Notes: generated from the letters alone by a model not told the origin. 64,000 nt of DNA from Woeseiaceae bacterium (GCA_021773135.1 JAJFKP010000057.1:1-64000), one strand, 5' to 3'. Positions 1-9,627 are shown, numbered from the stretch's first letter. Made by a program: numbers and translations.

Positions 1-21
1 TTGACCTGGAATTGGAAAAAT

Positions 22-98
22 TGGTCGGGGTGAGAAGATTTGAACTTCCGGCCCCTGCCTCCCGAAGACAGTGCTCTACCAGGCTGAGCTACACCCCG
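22..98 (-). tRNA. tRNA-Pro (anticodon CGG)
   Basis: The minus strand folds into a complete cloverleaf: 7-bp acceptor stem CGGGGTG/CACCCCG, D arm GCTC/GAGC, anticodon stem CTGTC/GGCAG around loop TTCGGGA, and a T arm with TTCAAAT. The anticodon is CGG, so it reads proline codon CCG. Discriminator A and an encoded CCA end are present (22-25). Confidence 0.96.
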
Positions 99-134
99 AA
101 CCGGGCACAATCATACCGATCGGTGCCACAGGGT

Positions 135-160
135 GCCAGAAGAACTAATTCTTGTCTGGC
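135..160 (-). terminator. hairpin downstream of the subtilase gene
   Basis: An imperfect hairpin (GCCAGA-AGAA, loop, TTCT-bulge-TCTGGC) lies between the protease stop and the tRNA. It has no clear T-run on the minus strand, so it could be a weak terminator or only an RNA-stabilising stem. Confidence 0.3.
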
Positions 161-206
161 TGGGGCAATATTGGTGCCCAAGTGCTACTCCGGTCGAGCT
201 GCTGCT

Positions 207-2108
207 CTAGTCGAAAACGTCGCCAGCGGAGTCGGCCCACAAATAGCCGTCTGCCCACAGATAACCGTCTGCCCAAAGGTAGCCATCAGCCCACAGATAT
301 CCGTCTGCCCACAGAGTGCCATCGCCCCACTGGGAACTATCGATCCATAGGAATCCAGCGGCAGAATTACCGCCATCTGCCCATTGATAGCCGTCTGCCC
401 AAATAGTACCTGCGGCCCACGACACGTCACCCCAGAGTTCGGCGGTGTCTTCGATCAGAAAGCCACCATTGACATCGTCACGAATCAACAACGGCGACAA
501 TGCATCATTTTGTACAACACCGGTCGCATTCATTGCCGCATCGATATCGAGCACACCGGCACCTGCATCTGTCGGACCCGAGGCGATCTTCCGGGCAGAG
601 CTCATGAGTCGCGCTTTAACAGTCGACGGTGACAAGGTTGGATCCTTGTCCAACATTAGCGCTGCAGTGGCAGCGACCATTGGCGTAGCCATGCTGGTAC
701 CAGACAGCTCGAGGTAGTCGTCGTTGCATCCGGACGCGCTGCATTGTACGACGCGCTCAGGAAGCGCCGTCCGAAGGTAGGCATTGTCCGGAATCGATGC
801 GACCAGCCTGTTGCCCGGAGCAATCAGGTCTGGCTTCAAAACGTGATCGGCAACGGTCGGTCCTCGTGATGAGAAGGAGGATACGTAGTCGTCACTGACA
901 TCCGCCGTGCCGCCGTCAGTAATTGAACCAACAGTGATAACTTTGCGTGAATTGCCTGGACTTTTCACAGTCATAGCGCCGTTGCTACCCAGGTTGCCGG
1001 CAGCGACGACGACAACGACACCCTGATCCCACAGTGCCTCAACTGTTAAGACCAAGGGGTCCGTCGTATTGGATTCAGAAATTCCCTTGCCTAATGAAAG
1101 ATTGACAACGCGCACATCAAAATGGGAACCGTACAGGACCAGCCAGTCAAGCGCTGCCATGATGTCGGACATGGTGCCGTTGCCATGCTGGTCGAGCACT
1201 TTCATGGAAAGAATTGAAGCCCCTTTCGCTGAACCTCGGTAGAGATCGCCAGATACTGAGCCCTGACCGGCGATGATACCTGCTACGTGGGTACCGTGGC
1301 CGTATGGATCATTGCGAACTTCATCGTTATAAACCGCGATCTCGCCATTGATGACGATCGGCACCGGGAAGTTGCCTTTGAGAAAGTTGTACTGGCGAAT
1401 GTTGGCGCTGAGATCCGCGTGCGCAGAGATACCCGAGTCGAGAATGGCTACCCCAACACCCGTGCCGCTATAGGCAGAGTTTCCGGATGCCGAAGACGGC
1501 AGGTTTGCGGTTTGACGAGACGATAATGAGGAGGCGCTGACTGGCTCGTCAATCGACAGCCGATCCACGTTTTGGTCAATTGCAAATTCTATCAACGCAC
1601 TGGCCGGCATACGAATAGCCTGCATTTCCATCGTCTTGAACGTTCGGACGATTTCACCACCAAGCTCTTCTATGCGACCTTCCTCGAACAATTCAGGATG
1701 TTCGTCGTAGCTAACGACCAAGTCGACAGGCTGGGGGCCACCGATTCGTGCCAGGTCCGCGACGGGGCCGCTCATTTTCGCGCTTGCAATGGCAAACGCT
1801 TCTTGTGGGTCCATGTTTTTTCGGGCATCACCCGCATTCACGGCTCTTTTCGCTCGCGAGTGGGTGCCGTTCGCAACCGATATTGGTGCCGCAGCGGTAA
1901 CAGAGGGCAAGTTTGCGTATTCGTTCGAATCGCCAGTTGATGCGTCGACTCTGGATGAGATAACTGTATCCGTCGCAGTGCTATTGGTGTCGGCCATCTG
2001 GAAATCGTTAAAGCCAGGCAATGCGCGATAGGCAGGACTAGTGCCAAGCGCGAGCGTCGCAACGCCAGCTAAAACAGCAAGAGATCTTATTGAGTTTGAT
2101 TTTTTCAT
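207..2108 (-). CDS. secreted subtilisin-like serine protease (S8) with WADGY-repeat tail
   Basis: A 633-residue extracellular or periplasmic endopeptidase. A signal peptide (about 1-25) is followed by a propeptide-like region (about 115-195) and an S8 catalytic domain (about 215-540). The triad is D224 (AILDSG), H271 (GHGTHVAG) and S472 (GTSMATP), with oxyanion Asn N372 (AAGN); all four are intact. The last 75 residues are unusual: about eleven W-x-D/G units ending in near-identical six-residue WADGYL repeats that run almost to the C-terminus. The tail is not a catalytic element. It might act in surface anchoring, secretion or binding, but this is inference. A CRP-type palindrome lies about 130 bp upstream of the start. 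The gene follows the propeller diguanylate cyclase on the same strand after a 178-bp gap, so it probably has its own promoter. Confidence 0.93.
   Translation of the reverse strand: MKKSNSIRSLAVLAGVATLALGTSPAYRALPGFNDFQMADTNSTATDTVISSRVDASTGDSNEYANLPSVTAAAPISVANGTHSRAKRAVNAGDARKNMDPQEAFAIASAKMSGPVADLARIGGPQPVDLVVSYDEHPELFEEGRIEELGGEIVRTFKTMEMQAIRMPASALIEFAIDQNVDRLSIDEPVSASSLSSRQTANLPSSASGNSAYSGTGVGVAILDSGISAHADLSANIRQYNFLKGNFPVPIVINGEIAVYNDEVRNDPYGHGTHVAGIIAGQGSVSGDLYRGSAKGASILSMKVLDQHGNGTMSDIMAALDWLVLYGSHFDVRVVNLSLGKGISESNTTDPLVLTVEALWDQGVVVVVAAGNLGSNGAMTVKSPGNSRKVITVGSITDGGTADVSDDYVSSFSSRGPTVADHVLKPDLIAPGNRLVASIPDNAYLRTALPERVVQCSASGCNDDYLELSGTSMATPMVAATAALMLDKDPTLSPSTVKARLMSSARKIASGPTDAGAGVLDIDAAMNATGVVQNDALSPLLIRDDVNGGFLIEDTAELWGDVSWAAGTIWADGYQWADGGNSAAGFLWIDSSQWGDGTLWADGYLWADGYLWADGYLWADGYLWADSAGDVFD
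228..434 (-). repeat. tandem 18-nt repeats encoding WADGYL units
   Basis: The 3' end of the protease gene is a run of 18-nt units (six codons, W-A-D-G-Y-L or variants). The units at 231-314 are nearly identical; those further 5' are diverged (WGDV, WAAG, WADGG, WIDSS, WGDG). Copy number may vary between strains through slippage or recombination. Confidence 0.85.
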
Positions 2109-2229
2109 GATGGATCTTGCCTTGATGGATAGTTCGAATTTGTGGCATACGCCAACAGCGCATCGTCGTTACATTTCAACAGAAACGCGATGGCGCGGGA
2201 CGTGCGCACTTGTGCCGGCGTGGGCAGGA

Positions 2230-2251
2230 AAATGTGACTCGGATCACATAA
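2230..2251. promoter_or_regulatory. CRP/Vfr/Clp-type operator upstream of the protease
   Basis: TGTGACTCGGATCACA at 2233-2248 is a perfect TGTGA-N6-TCACA palindrome, and its flanks (AA before, TAA after) also fit the classical 22-bp CRP site. It lies about 125-140 bp upstream of the protease start and 3' of the preceding cyclase gene. CRP, Vfr and the c-di-GMP-responsive Clp share this consensus, so the regulator cannot be told from the site. Confidence 0.7.
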
Positions 2252-2286
2252 CGGCTTCGTTAAATTGAACATGCGAAAGGCCTCCT

Positions 2287-5200
2287 TTACCCGATTGCCG
2301 ACAATGGCGACGTTGGATTGTCGGTTTCGGCGTCCGGTGCGTGAGCAATCAGATTTCCGGCGCGCTTCGCCCGGAACAGCATGGAAGTTGGTTCGATATC
2401 GTCGTGATCGAAATCGAAGCTGGTCGCGGCTTCAGAGGGGCTTAACATGCCGGCCCAGGCGTTACGACGCTTCTTCGCTTCATACATCAGGCTATCTGCC
2501 AGCGACATGATCTGATCGAGATCGGCATTGTCGGCCTGACCATGAAACAGCGGATAGGCCGAAAACCCTATTGAGCATGTTGTACGCACGACCTGTCCGT
2601 CACCCAGCTCGAAGCAGCGTCCCGCAATGCTGCTGCGTATGCGTTCGGCCAGCGCTTCTGCTTCGCCTGGTTTCGCCTGCTTGGCAATCACAACAAACTC
2701 GTCACCACCCCAGCGAATGACAAAGTCAGATTTGCGACAGGTGCCCAGCAGTACGTCGCGGACCTCAAGCAACATCTGGTCACCGGCGGCATGTCCATAC
2801 GTGTCATTGATAGGCTTAAAGTTATCGAGGTCGATCATCATAAAGACCAGATCGGAAGTCTTTCCCTGACTCAGCCCATCGCGTTCGTCCTCGAGTTTTC
2901 TCCGTACGACTTCAAGATCTTTGGACACTTCCTCGAATACGAAACGTCGGTTGCGAAGACCGGTGAGCGGGTCGCTCAGGCTTGATTCCTGAAGTGACTC
3001 ATTCAGTTCTTTAAGTTTTTCGTTGGTTTCCAGCAACTTCTCGGTACGTACCTGAACCTCTACTTCCAGTCGCTGGCTATATTCTTCCTCGCGTCGGATC
3101 TTGCGACGGTGGCCAAGCCACAAGGCAGCGACCAGCTGTGCGAACATCGCCAGATACCCGAGGTAGGCCCACCAGGTATCCCAGGGTGCGGGTGATACGG
3201 TCACAGGAATCGCCAGTCCGGTTTCATTCCACACACCGTCTGCATTGGCAGCTTTGACTCTCAGCAGATAGCTGCCGTCATTAAGGTCTGTGTAGGTAAC
3301 CGTGCGCCGGCTGCCAAGATCGATCCACTCCTTATCGAAACCTTCGAGCTTGTATTGGTAGCGATTCAATTCCGGAGTCGCGAAATCCAGCGCTGCGAAC
3401 TCGAAGCTGACGACGTCATCTTTGTAGCTGATCTCGATGCCTTCATCGGTGTCTACCGGTATGCCTTCCTTCGACGGGTCATTGGCGTTGTAGAAACCAG
3501 TAAGTGCAATCAGTGGCACGATGCTGTTGGCGCGCAGATCTTCGGGTCGGAATGCATTGAAACCATTGTGACCGCCGAAGAACAGTTCGCCGCTTGCACT
3601 TCGGTAGTGCGCGCCGAAATTGAATTCTTCTGATTGCAGTCCATCCGGACGATGCATGTTCTTAATGGCGCCGGTTTCGGGGTCATACTGACTGATGCCA
3701 TAGTTGGTGCTCAGCCAGAGTTTGCCGCTGTTGTCGAACTGGATGCCGTAGATCACGTCATTCGCGAGGCCGTCCACTTGCGAAACGTTGGTAAAGGTAA
3801 CTCGCTGCGGGTCATCGGTAGTGCCGATCACTCTGTCCAGTCCGCCGCCCTGGGTACCGATCCAGACCACGCCGTTCGTGTCGATGTTGATGGCGTAGAC
3901 GGTGTCGGCAGCGAGTGTGTTTGGATCCGTGGGATCGTGCCTGAAATGGTGAAATGTTTCGGTTGCCGGGTCGAACAGATTGAGTCCGCCAGCATCGGTG
4001 CCGACCCACATTTTCCCGCTTGGATCTTCTGCGAAACTGGTTACACGGTTACTACTCAACGCGTTCGCATTCGAGGAATCGGGAAAGTAGTGAGTGAATT
4101 GATCGGTGTTCGGGTCGAGACGGCTTATACCGCCGCCAAAGGTGCCAACCCAGATCTGGCCAATCCGGTCTTCATAGACGGCCATGATTCCGTTCGCGCT
4201 AATGCTGCGTGGATCGCTATCATCGTGTCTATAGACTTTGCTGACACCGGTCGTCGGATCGAAGCGATTCAAACCGCCGGTCATCGTGCCGACCCAGATG
4301 GTCCCGGCGCGATCCTGCAGCAAGCTCATGACGTTATCGTCACTCAGGCTGTCCGATCGGGACGGATCATTTTGATAGTGTGTAGTGACACCGGTCGAAC
4401 GATCGACCGCACTGAGTCCATCGCCAAAAGTGCCGACCCACAATGTTCCGGCAGCGTCCTCAGAGAATGACGTTACGTTAGGCTGCGACTCTGCATTCCT
4501 GGAGAGTTGGCGTGCATTCTCGAAACCATAAGACCAGGTGCGGGGGTTCCATTTGCTTAACCCGCGATTTCGTGTGCCGATCCAGAGGAGGCCACCGCGA
4601 TCCTGATAGATCTCAGTAACCGCGTTGCCGCCAAGACTGGTCGGGTCGGTGTCAACATTGCTGAAGCGTGTAAAAGTACCGTTGCTGCGGTTGACGAGAT
4701 TCAGCCCGCCGTAGGTGCCCACCCACATTCGGCCATCGTTGTCTTCAAAAATTGACGTGATCCGGTTGTTGGCGAGCGACGATTTGTCATCTGCATCGTG
4801 CTGGTAGCGCGTAAACGAGCGAGTTGTTTTATCAAAAAGATTCAGGCCGCCGCCGTAGGTGCCAATCCACATACGACCTGCGTCGTCTTCAAAGATTGCG
4901 CGCACCCTGTCGTCGCTTAATGAGCGGTCGTTGTCGGCGCTGTGAGTGTAAGATGTAAACTCGCCGGACTGTGTATCAAGTAGTGTTAGTCCGGCATTGC
5001 TGCCAATCCATAGTTTTCCGGGCGATCCCATGTGCAGCGCGTATATTTCATCCGGGTTTTTGGTCGGGTGTTTGTCATTGCCGAAATCGTAATGCGTGAA
5101 TTGACCGTCCCGTGGATTGAGTCGATCAAGTCCCTCACCGCGCGACGCCAGCCAGATGTAGCCGTTGTCGATCAGGAGCGAACGAACGACATTGCTCGAA

Positions 5201-5625
5201 ATACTGTTTGAATTGGCAGGGTCATGCCGAAACGTCTCAAATCGCCTGGTGGAAAGTGACATCTTCGCAACGCCACCTCCGTTTGTTGCGATCCAGAGAT
5301 TGCCATCCGCATCTTCTTCGATGTCGTAGATGTAATCGCTGCCTAGCGCATCCGGGTTGCCACGCTCACGCTTGAATTGTTCAATGTCGTAACCGTTGTA
5401 AGAATTGAGTCCGTTTTCAGTGCCGAACCACATCAATCCCCTGGAATCCTGGAGAATTGTAGATACATTACTCTGCGACAGGCCGTCATCGAGCGTAATG
5501 TGGTCGAAGCGCATCGGGTGATGCTCTGCGCCTGCCACAACTTCTGTTGCGGCCGCGGTCGATCCATAGAGGTATAGACTCAGTGTCAGCGCGCAACATC
5601 CCAGTCGCCAAGCCAACGCCTTCAC
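2287..5625 (-). CDS. two-component-regulator-type beta-propeller diguanylate cyclase
   Basis: A 1112-residue membrane sensor predicted to make c-di-GMP. It has a signal peptide (about 1-26) and a long periplasmic region (about 40-745) of repeated Reg_prop blades with motifs such as 'DGRMWVGTYGGLNL' and 'GQIWVGTFGGGISR'. A Y_Y_Y domain (about 755-815), one membrane helix (about 817-839) and a short coiled coil lead to a C-terminal GGDEF domain. The active site GGDEF is intact at 973-977, and an RKSD inhibitory I-site sits five residues before it, so product inhibition is expected. The architecture resembles hybrid sensors of the BT-type with the kinase replaced by a cyclase. The ligand is unknown; in that family it is often a polysaccharide fragment. 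About 75 residues extend beyond the GGDEF domain with no recognisable motif. It lies 178 bp downstream of two EAL genes on the same strand. Confidence 0.93.
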   Translation of the reverse strand: MKALAWRLGCCALTLSLYLYGSTAAATEVVAGAEHHPMRFDHITLDDGLSQSNVSTILQDSRGLMWFGTENGLNSYNGYDIEQFKRERGNPDALGSDYIYDIEEDADGNLWIATNGGGVAKMSLSTRRFETFRHDPANSNSISSNVVRSLLIDNGYIWLASRGEGLDRLNPRDGQFTHYDFGNDKHPTKNPDEIYALHMGSPGKLWIGSNAGLTLLDTQSGEFTSYTHSADNDRSLSDDRVRAIFEDDAGRMWIGTYGGGLNLFDKTTRSFTRYQHDADDKSSLANNRITSIFEDNDGRMWVGTYGGLNLVNRSNGTFTRFSNVDTDPTSLGGNAVTEIYQDRGGLLWIGTRNRGLSKWNPRTWSYGFENARQLSRNAESQPNVTSFSEDAAGTLWVGTFGDGLSAVDRSTGVTTHYQNDPSRSDSLSDDNVMSLLQDRAGTIWVGTMTGGLNRFDPTTGVSKVYRHDDSDPRSISANGIMAVYEDRIGQIWVGTFGGGISRLDPNTDQFTHYFPDSSNANALSSNRVTSFAEDPSGKMWVGTDAGGLNLFDPATETFHHFRHDPTDPNTLAADTVYAINIDTNGVVWIGTQGGGLDRVIGTTDDPQRVTFTNVSQVDGLANDVIYGIQFDNSGKLWLSTNYGISQYDPETGAIKNMHRPDGLQSEEFNFGAHYRSASGELFFGGHNGFNAFRPEDLRANSIVPLIALTGFYNANDPSKEGIPVDTDEGIEISYKDDVVSFEFAALDFATPELNRYQYKLEGFDKEWIDLGSRRTVTYTDLNDGSYLLRVKAANADGVWNETGLAIPVTVSPAPWDTWWAYLGYLAMFAQLVAALWLGHRRKIRREEEYSQRLEVEVQVRTEKLLETNEKLKELNESLQESSLSDPLTGLRNRRFVFEEVSKDLEVVRRKLEDERDGLSQGKTSDLVFMMIDLDNFKPINDTYGHAAGDQMLLEVRDVLLGTCRKSDFVIRWGGDEFVVIAKQAKPGEAEALAERIRSSIAGRCFELGDGQVVRTTCSIGFSAYPLFHGQADNADLDQIMSLADSLMYEAKKRRNAWAGMLSPSEAATSFDFDHDDIEPTSMLFRAKRAGNLIAHAPDAETDNPTSPLSAIG

Positions 5626-5803
5626 AATTTGTCCGCCAGAATCGTTTTAAGCACGGCAGTGCTCCATCCAAAATCAGGACGTGATTAGGCCGGATTCGGC
5701 TCAATTGATCGTTGATTGGTTTCGCCGGCGATCTGCCCGGGAATGAGACGTGGTTCAAATAATCGCCCGTTAAATCCAGGGGCTCGGTCTTATCCGTCTT
5801 GTA

Positions 5804-7693
5804 CTATATTGATTTTATTACTAATTTCGGGAATTCTTCGGGAGGCACTGAGGCAGACACATAGAAACCCTGGAATTCGCTGCAGCCGAGCTTCTTGAGC
5901 ATATTGACCTGTTGGCGTGTTTCCACGCCCTCGGCGATGACTTTCAGGTCGAGCTTTTGGGAGAGTGCAATCATTGCGGCAATGAGTGCAGCATCTTTAC
6001 TGTTGCGGGTCAGGCCGCTGACGTAGCTACGGTCAATCTTGAGCGTATCTACCGGCAAATCTCTCAGATAGGCGATCGCAGAATCGCCCGTACCAAAGTC
6101 ATCGATCGAGAGCGTGACACCCAGTTTCTTAAGTTCGTGGAGTTGGTCAATGACGTCAAATCGACCGGAAAGGACCCCTCGCTCACTGAGTTCAAGTTCC
6201 AGGCAGCCAGGATCAATCTTATACTTATCCAGCAAATTGGCGACAGTCCGAACGAACCCGCCACCGACGAGCTGCGCTTTGGATACGTTGACGCACATGT
6301 GTTCAATCGGCACGTCGTCTTCCTGCCATATCTCGAGCTGCCGGCATGCCTGGTCCAGCACGAATTCTCCGATACGAGTCATCAGTCCGGCATCTTCCGC
6401 GATCGGCACAAACTCTCCGGGAGAAATGCATGTCCCGTCAGCCTGGTGCCATCGCAGGAGTGCCTCGGCACCCGTTATTCTGCCGCTTTCAGTATTTGAG
6501 ATTGGCTGATAGCTAACGGATAACTCATCGCGACCAAGCGCTTCGTATAACATGTTCTCGAGCTTGAGTTTTCGCGCGGCTGCTGCATCGGTCTCTTCAC
6601 AATAAAACCTGAATCCGCCACCGCGGCTCTGCGCATCGCGCATCGCGTTGTCAGCCCGCTGTAGCAGCTGATCAACGTCACTGGCATCCTGTGGATACAG
6701 GGCTACGCCGACACAGGCCGAAAGGTGAACGGTCTGACCTGCGACCTGCACCGGGTGAGAGAGTTTCTCGACTACAAGTTGCTGCAGGTGCGTGATGGCT
6801 TCATCCGACTCAGAACAGGTGAACATTAGTCCAAACTTGGCGAGTTCAATGCTGGAAGCAGCAGCGGTGCGCAAGCCAGTCGTCTGCTGCTGTGCCGATT
6901 CGGCGTCCTGCAGGCATTGGCTGACAATGTTGCCGATCTCGCCTAAAACCAGGTTTGCACGATCCTGGCCCATGGCTTCAACGACCAGCCGAAATCGGTT
7001 GAATCCCACCACCAGCACCGCGAGGGTATTCTTGTCCCGATCCACCGCCATCATGCCGCGGGTGAGTAAATCGATAAACTTGGTTTTATTCGGCAGGCCT
7101 GTAACCGGTTCGAACGATTCCCGGCTGCGCAGTCGCTGCCTCGCCTCATCTGCTATTTGAACTGCTTCTGTTAGCGACGTTTGGGCGCTTTCCAGCGATG
7201 CAGCATTGACCTGGGACTCTGCCGCTTGCCGCGCCCGATGACTCAACAACTGCCATTCGAGTGGTTTGCGGATGACATCGTATACGTTCGCGTCCAGTGC
7301 ACTGTACATATCCTTGCTGCCTGAGCAGAGAACAATAATCGGGCATCGTATGTCCGGCGACTTGTTCAGTATGGCGAAAAGGGGTGTTCCGGCATGGTCC
7401 AGTATTCCCGCCTCGACGATGATGACGTCCGGCTTGGCAGCCGCAGCTTCGTCATGAGCCGTTCTGACAGCAGAAATTATCGTCGTTTTCAGACCTGCCT
7501 GTTTCAGCCAGCGCGGCCCCCATTTCTTCGCATCGTTGTCGCGGCAAATCAATACAGTGGAACGTTGATGTGACCCTTCGCTGAGCGGAAAGGTGCCCGA
7601 GTCGAAAGGTACCGACAGGCGTTTGATAGATCTCGTGAGATCCAGTGAATCTGGAATTGTTGTAGCGCGTTTTGGCTGTGTGGAATCGCTCAT
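5804..7693 (-). CDS. REC-like/degenerate GGDEF/EAL c-di-GMP phosphodiesterase
   Basis: About 629 residues from the ATG at 7693, which follows the preceding gene's TGA after one base, so translation is probably coupled. An upstream in-frame start (7741) would overlap that gene by 47 bases and is less likely. The N-terminal part (about 45-165) resembles a response-regulator receiver fold with poorly conserved phosphoacceptor residues. The GGDEF-like domain is degenerate (KFGLMF where GGDEF belongs), so no cyclase activity is expected. The C-terminal EAL domain keeps EALLRW, CVNVS, DDFGTG, LKID, AEGVE and QGFYV, so it should hydrolyse c-di-GMP to pGpG. It is soluble, with no membrane segment. 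The degenerate GGDEF may serve as a GTP-binding regulatory domain, as in CC3396; this is inference. Confidence 0.92.
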   Translation of the reverse strand: MSDSTQPKRATTIPDSLDLTRSIKRLSVPFDSGTFPLSEGSHQRSTVLICRDNDAKKWGPRWLKQAGLKTTIISAVRTAHDEAAAAKPDVIIVEAGILDHAGTPLFAILNKSPDIRCPIIVLCSGSKDMYSALDANVYDVIRKPLEWQLLSHRARQAAESQVNAASLESAQTSLTEAVQIADEARQRLRSRESFEPVTGLPNKTKFIDLLTRGMMAVDRDKNTLAVLVVGFNRFRLVVEAMGQDRANLVLGEIGNIVSQCLQDAESAQQQTTGLRTAAASSIELAKFGLMFTCSESDEAITHLQQLVVEKLSHPVQVAGQTVHLSACVGVALYPQDASDVDQLLQRADNAMRDAQSRGGGFRFYCEETDAAAARKLKLENMLYEALGRDELSVSYQPISNTESGRITGAEALLRWHQADGTCISPGEFVPIAEDAGLMTRIGEFVLDQACRQLEIWQEDDVPIEHMCVNVSKAQLVGGGFVRTVANLLDKYKIDPGCLELELSERGVLSGRFDVIDQLHELKKLGVTLSIDDFGTGDSAIAYLRDLPVDTLKIDRSYVSGLTRNSKDAALIAAMIALSQKLDLKVIAEGVETRQQVNMLKKLGCSEFQGFYVSASVPPEEFPKLVIKSI

Positions 7694-7694
7694 G

Positions 7695-9572
7695 TCATTC
7701 GCTGGTTGGCACCTGCGCCCCGGCTCTGCACAGGTAGTCACCCATTTCAGCGGCCGAAGACGGTCTGCCGAAATAGAATCCCTGCAGATAGTCGCAGCCC
7801 TGCATGCGCAGCATATTCACCTGGCTTTCGTTCTCTACGCCTTCCGCAATCACCTTGATGCCAAGTTCACGGGCCATTGCCGAAATGGCCGCACAGGTCG
7901 CTTTGTCGGATGGATTCTCCATTGCATTTGCAACAAAGCAGTTGTCGATTTTGATGGCGTCCACCGGGCTCCGTGACAAATGTGCCAACGAACAAACACC
8001 GGTGCCATAGTCATCCACGACGACGCCGAAGCCGTGAGATTTCAGGTCGCTGCACAATGCGTACTCCTTCATCGCATCTCTGAAGAGCATGTACTCATTA
8101 ATTTCCAGGTCGATAAAAGACGGCTCTAACGATAGGTCTTTCGTGACCGATGTTAGTCGTTCAATCAAGTCCGACTGTGAAAATTCCTGTGCCGAGATGT
8201 TGATCGCTATGCGCAGATTTTCGTGTCCTGCCTCGTGCCACAGCAACAGCTGTTCGCAACTGGTCCTGATCACCCAATTGGCGATGGGACGAATCAGGCC
8301 GGTACGCTCTGCAACGGCAACGACCTGCTGGATTGATTTCGTCGCCAGGGTCGTTTGCGGCCAGCGGAGCAACGCCTCAATGGTCACGGCGCGATTGTAG
8401 GTAGCATCAACAATGGGAAGGTAGTTAAGCTCGAATTCTTCGCGCTCCAATGCTGCACGCAATTCCTGCTCGATATCCTGGCGCTGCAATGCACGCAGCT
8501 TGATGGTTCCGGAGTGAAACTTGATATGTACCGAATCACCGTTCACCGCATCTTCCATCGCGACGACGCCGTTCTCAAACAGTGTTTCTGCGTCGGTGCC
8601 ATCCTGCGGAAACAGGGAAATTCCGGCGCGGGTCATGACCGAGACTTTCCGGGTGCCTAATTTAACCGGCTGACGAATGGCATCGCAAAGCCGCTCCGCA
8701 ACACCTTCGGCATCGGTGCCGCTATCGATGCAGGGCAGCACCACGCCAAAGCGCCGGAAATCAATACGTGCGGCAATCGAGTATCGGTCATTGTCGGCCA
8801 TATCCGGCTGGTTGGTGCCGCGAAGCTCATGAGTAATTCGTGCGGCCAATTCTTTAAGTATGATGTCCAGATCTCGCGAGCTGAAAACATTGCCGTGGAC
8901 ATCGCTATGACCGATTTCAATGCAAATCACCGCGGCTCTGCCTTCTGTCAATCGCGATCTCTCAACGCAACTTCGAAGTTCGTCGAGCAGGTATTCACGA
9001 TTTGGCAGTTTCGTCGCTTCGTCAACATATGCAAGTTGCTGAATTTTGTCGATTTGCGTTCGCTGTGCAGAGATATCACGGACAATTATCAATGCCCTGT
9101 CGCGACCGTGCGGCACGAAAATCGATTCGTAATGCCCGCCACTGTGCTCATGTTGAAGGTTGGTACTGTATACCTCGCGACCGCGGATAGTGCGTTTGAT
9201 GATCGATCTGATTTTTTCTGATAACGCTTCGGACCAGAGTTCGCTAATGGACGTGCCTAACAACTCTCCTTCGGGATAGGAGTCAATGTCTTGTGGGACC
9301 TGCAATACATCACGAATAATTCCGTCACTGTCGACAACCAATACCATCTGGTTACTGGTTCCAGACTGGATCTCGGAACTTGATGCTAGTTTGAGCTCGT
9401 GCATTGCACCGTCATCTATCAGGTCAGTTGGGACTAAGCCCATAGTCGGCTGTGTGAGGTTGTCGACACGGTCGATGGTTGAATTAGTTTCTTGCGCTAC
9501 TACCGTGCGCCAATTATTGACCCTCGGATGATGTAAGTCATTTATTAGTCTCAAGATTGAGACCTTGGTCAT
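7695..9572 (-). CDS. PAS/degenerate GGDEF/EAL c-di-GMP phosphodiesterase
   Basis: A 625-residue cytoplasmic protein, first gene of a tight pair with the next EAL gene. A PAS-like domain (about 65-165, 'VVDSDGIIRDVL') precedes a GGDEF fold whose signature is replaced by DFRRFG, so cyclase activity should be lost. The EAL domain is complete: EALLRW, AINIS, VDDYGTG, IKID, AEGVE and LQGFYFG. It should cleave c-di-GMP. A perfect CRP-type palindrome lies about 60 bp upstream of the ATG. The pair of phosphodiesterases upstream of an intact diguanylate cyclase suggests local balancing of c-di-GMP, although co-transcription with the cyclase is not shown. Confidence 0.92.
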   Translation of the reverse strand: MTKVSILRLINDLHHPRVNNWRTVVAQETNSTIDRVDNLTQPTMGLVPTDLIDDGAMHELKLASSSEIQSGTSNQMVLVVDSDGIIRDVLQVPQDIDSYPEGELLGTSISELWSEALSEKIRSIIKRTIRGREVYSTNLQHEHSGGHYESIFVPHGRDRALIIVRDISAQRTQIDKIQQLAYVDEATKLPNREYLLDELRSCVERSRLTEGRAAVICIEIGHSDVHGNVFSSRDLDIILKELAARITHELRGTNQPDMADNDRYSIAARIDFRRFGVVLPCIDSGTDAEGVAERLCDAIRQPVKLGTRKVSVMTRAGISLFPQDGTDAETLFENGVVAMEDAVNGDSVHIKFHSGTIKLRALQRQDIEQELRAALEREEFELNYLPIVDATYNRAVTIEALLRWPQTTLATKSIQQVVAVAERTGLIRPIANWVIRTSCEQLLLWHEAGHENLRIAINISAQEFSQSDLIERLTSVTKDLSLEPSFIDLEINEYMLFRDAMKEYALCSDLKSHGFGVVVDDYGTGVCSLAHLSRSPVDAIKIDNCFVANAMENPSDKATCAAISAMARELGIKVIAEGVENESQVNMLRMQGCDYLQGFYFGRPSSAAEMGDYLCRAGAQVPTSE

Positions 9573-9627
9573 GCTTTAGCAGAGCCTGCATCGATTATTT
9601 TTTTGGCCAGGATGTTTTGCTGCGCTG

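Noticed and set aside
231-314. CRISPR-like short repeats
   Set aside because: The 18-nt period lies in frame within the protease gene and encodes WADGYL units; there are no spacers.
3634-4470. 278-codon open frame on the plus strand inside the propeller cyclase gene
   Set aside because: It is antisense to a gene with clear repeated propeller domains; the opposite frame is open because of the biased codon use and repeats. It has no recognisable domain.
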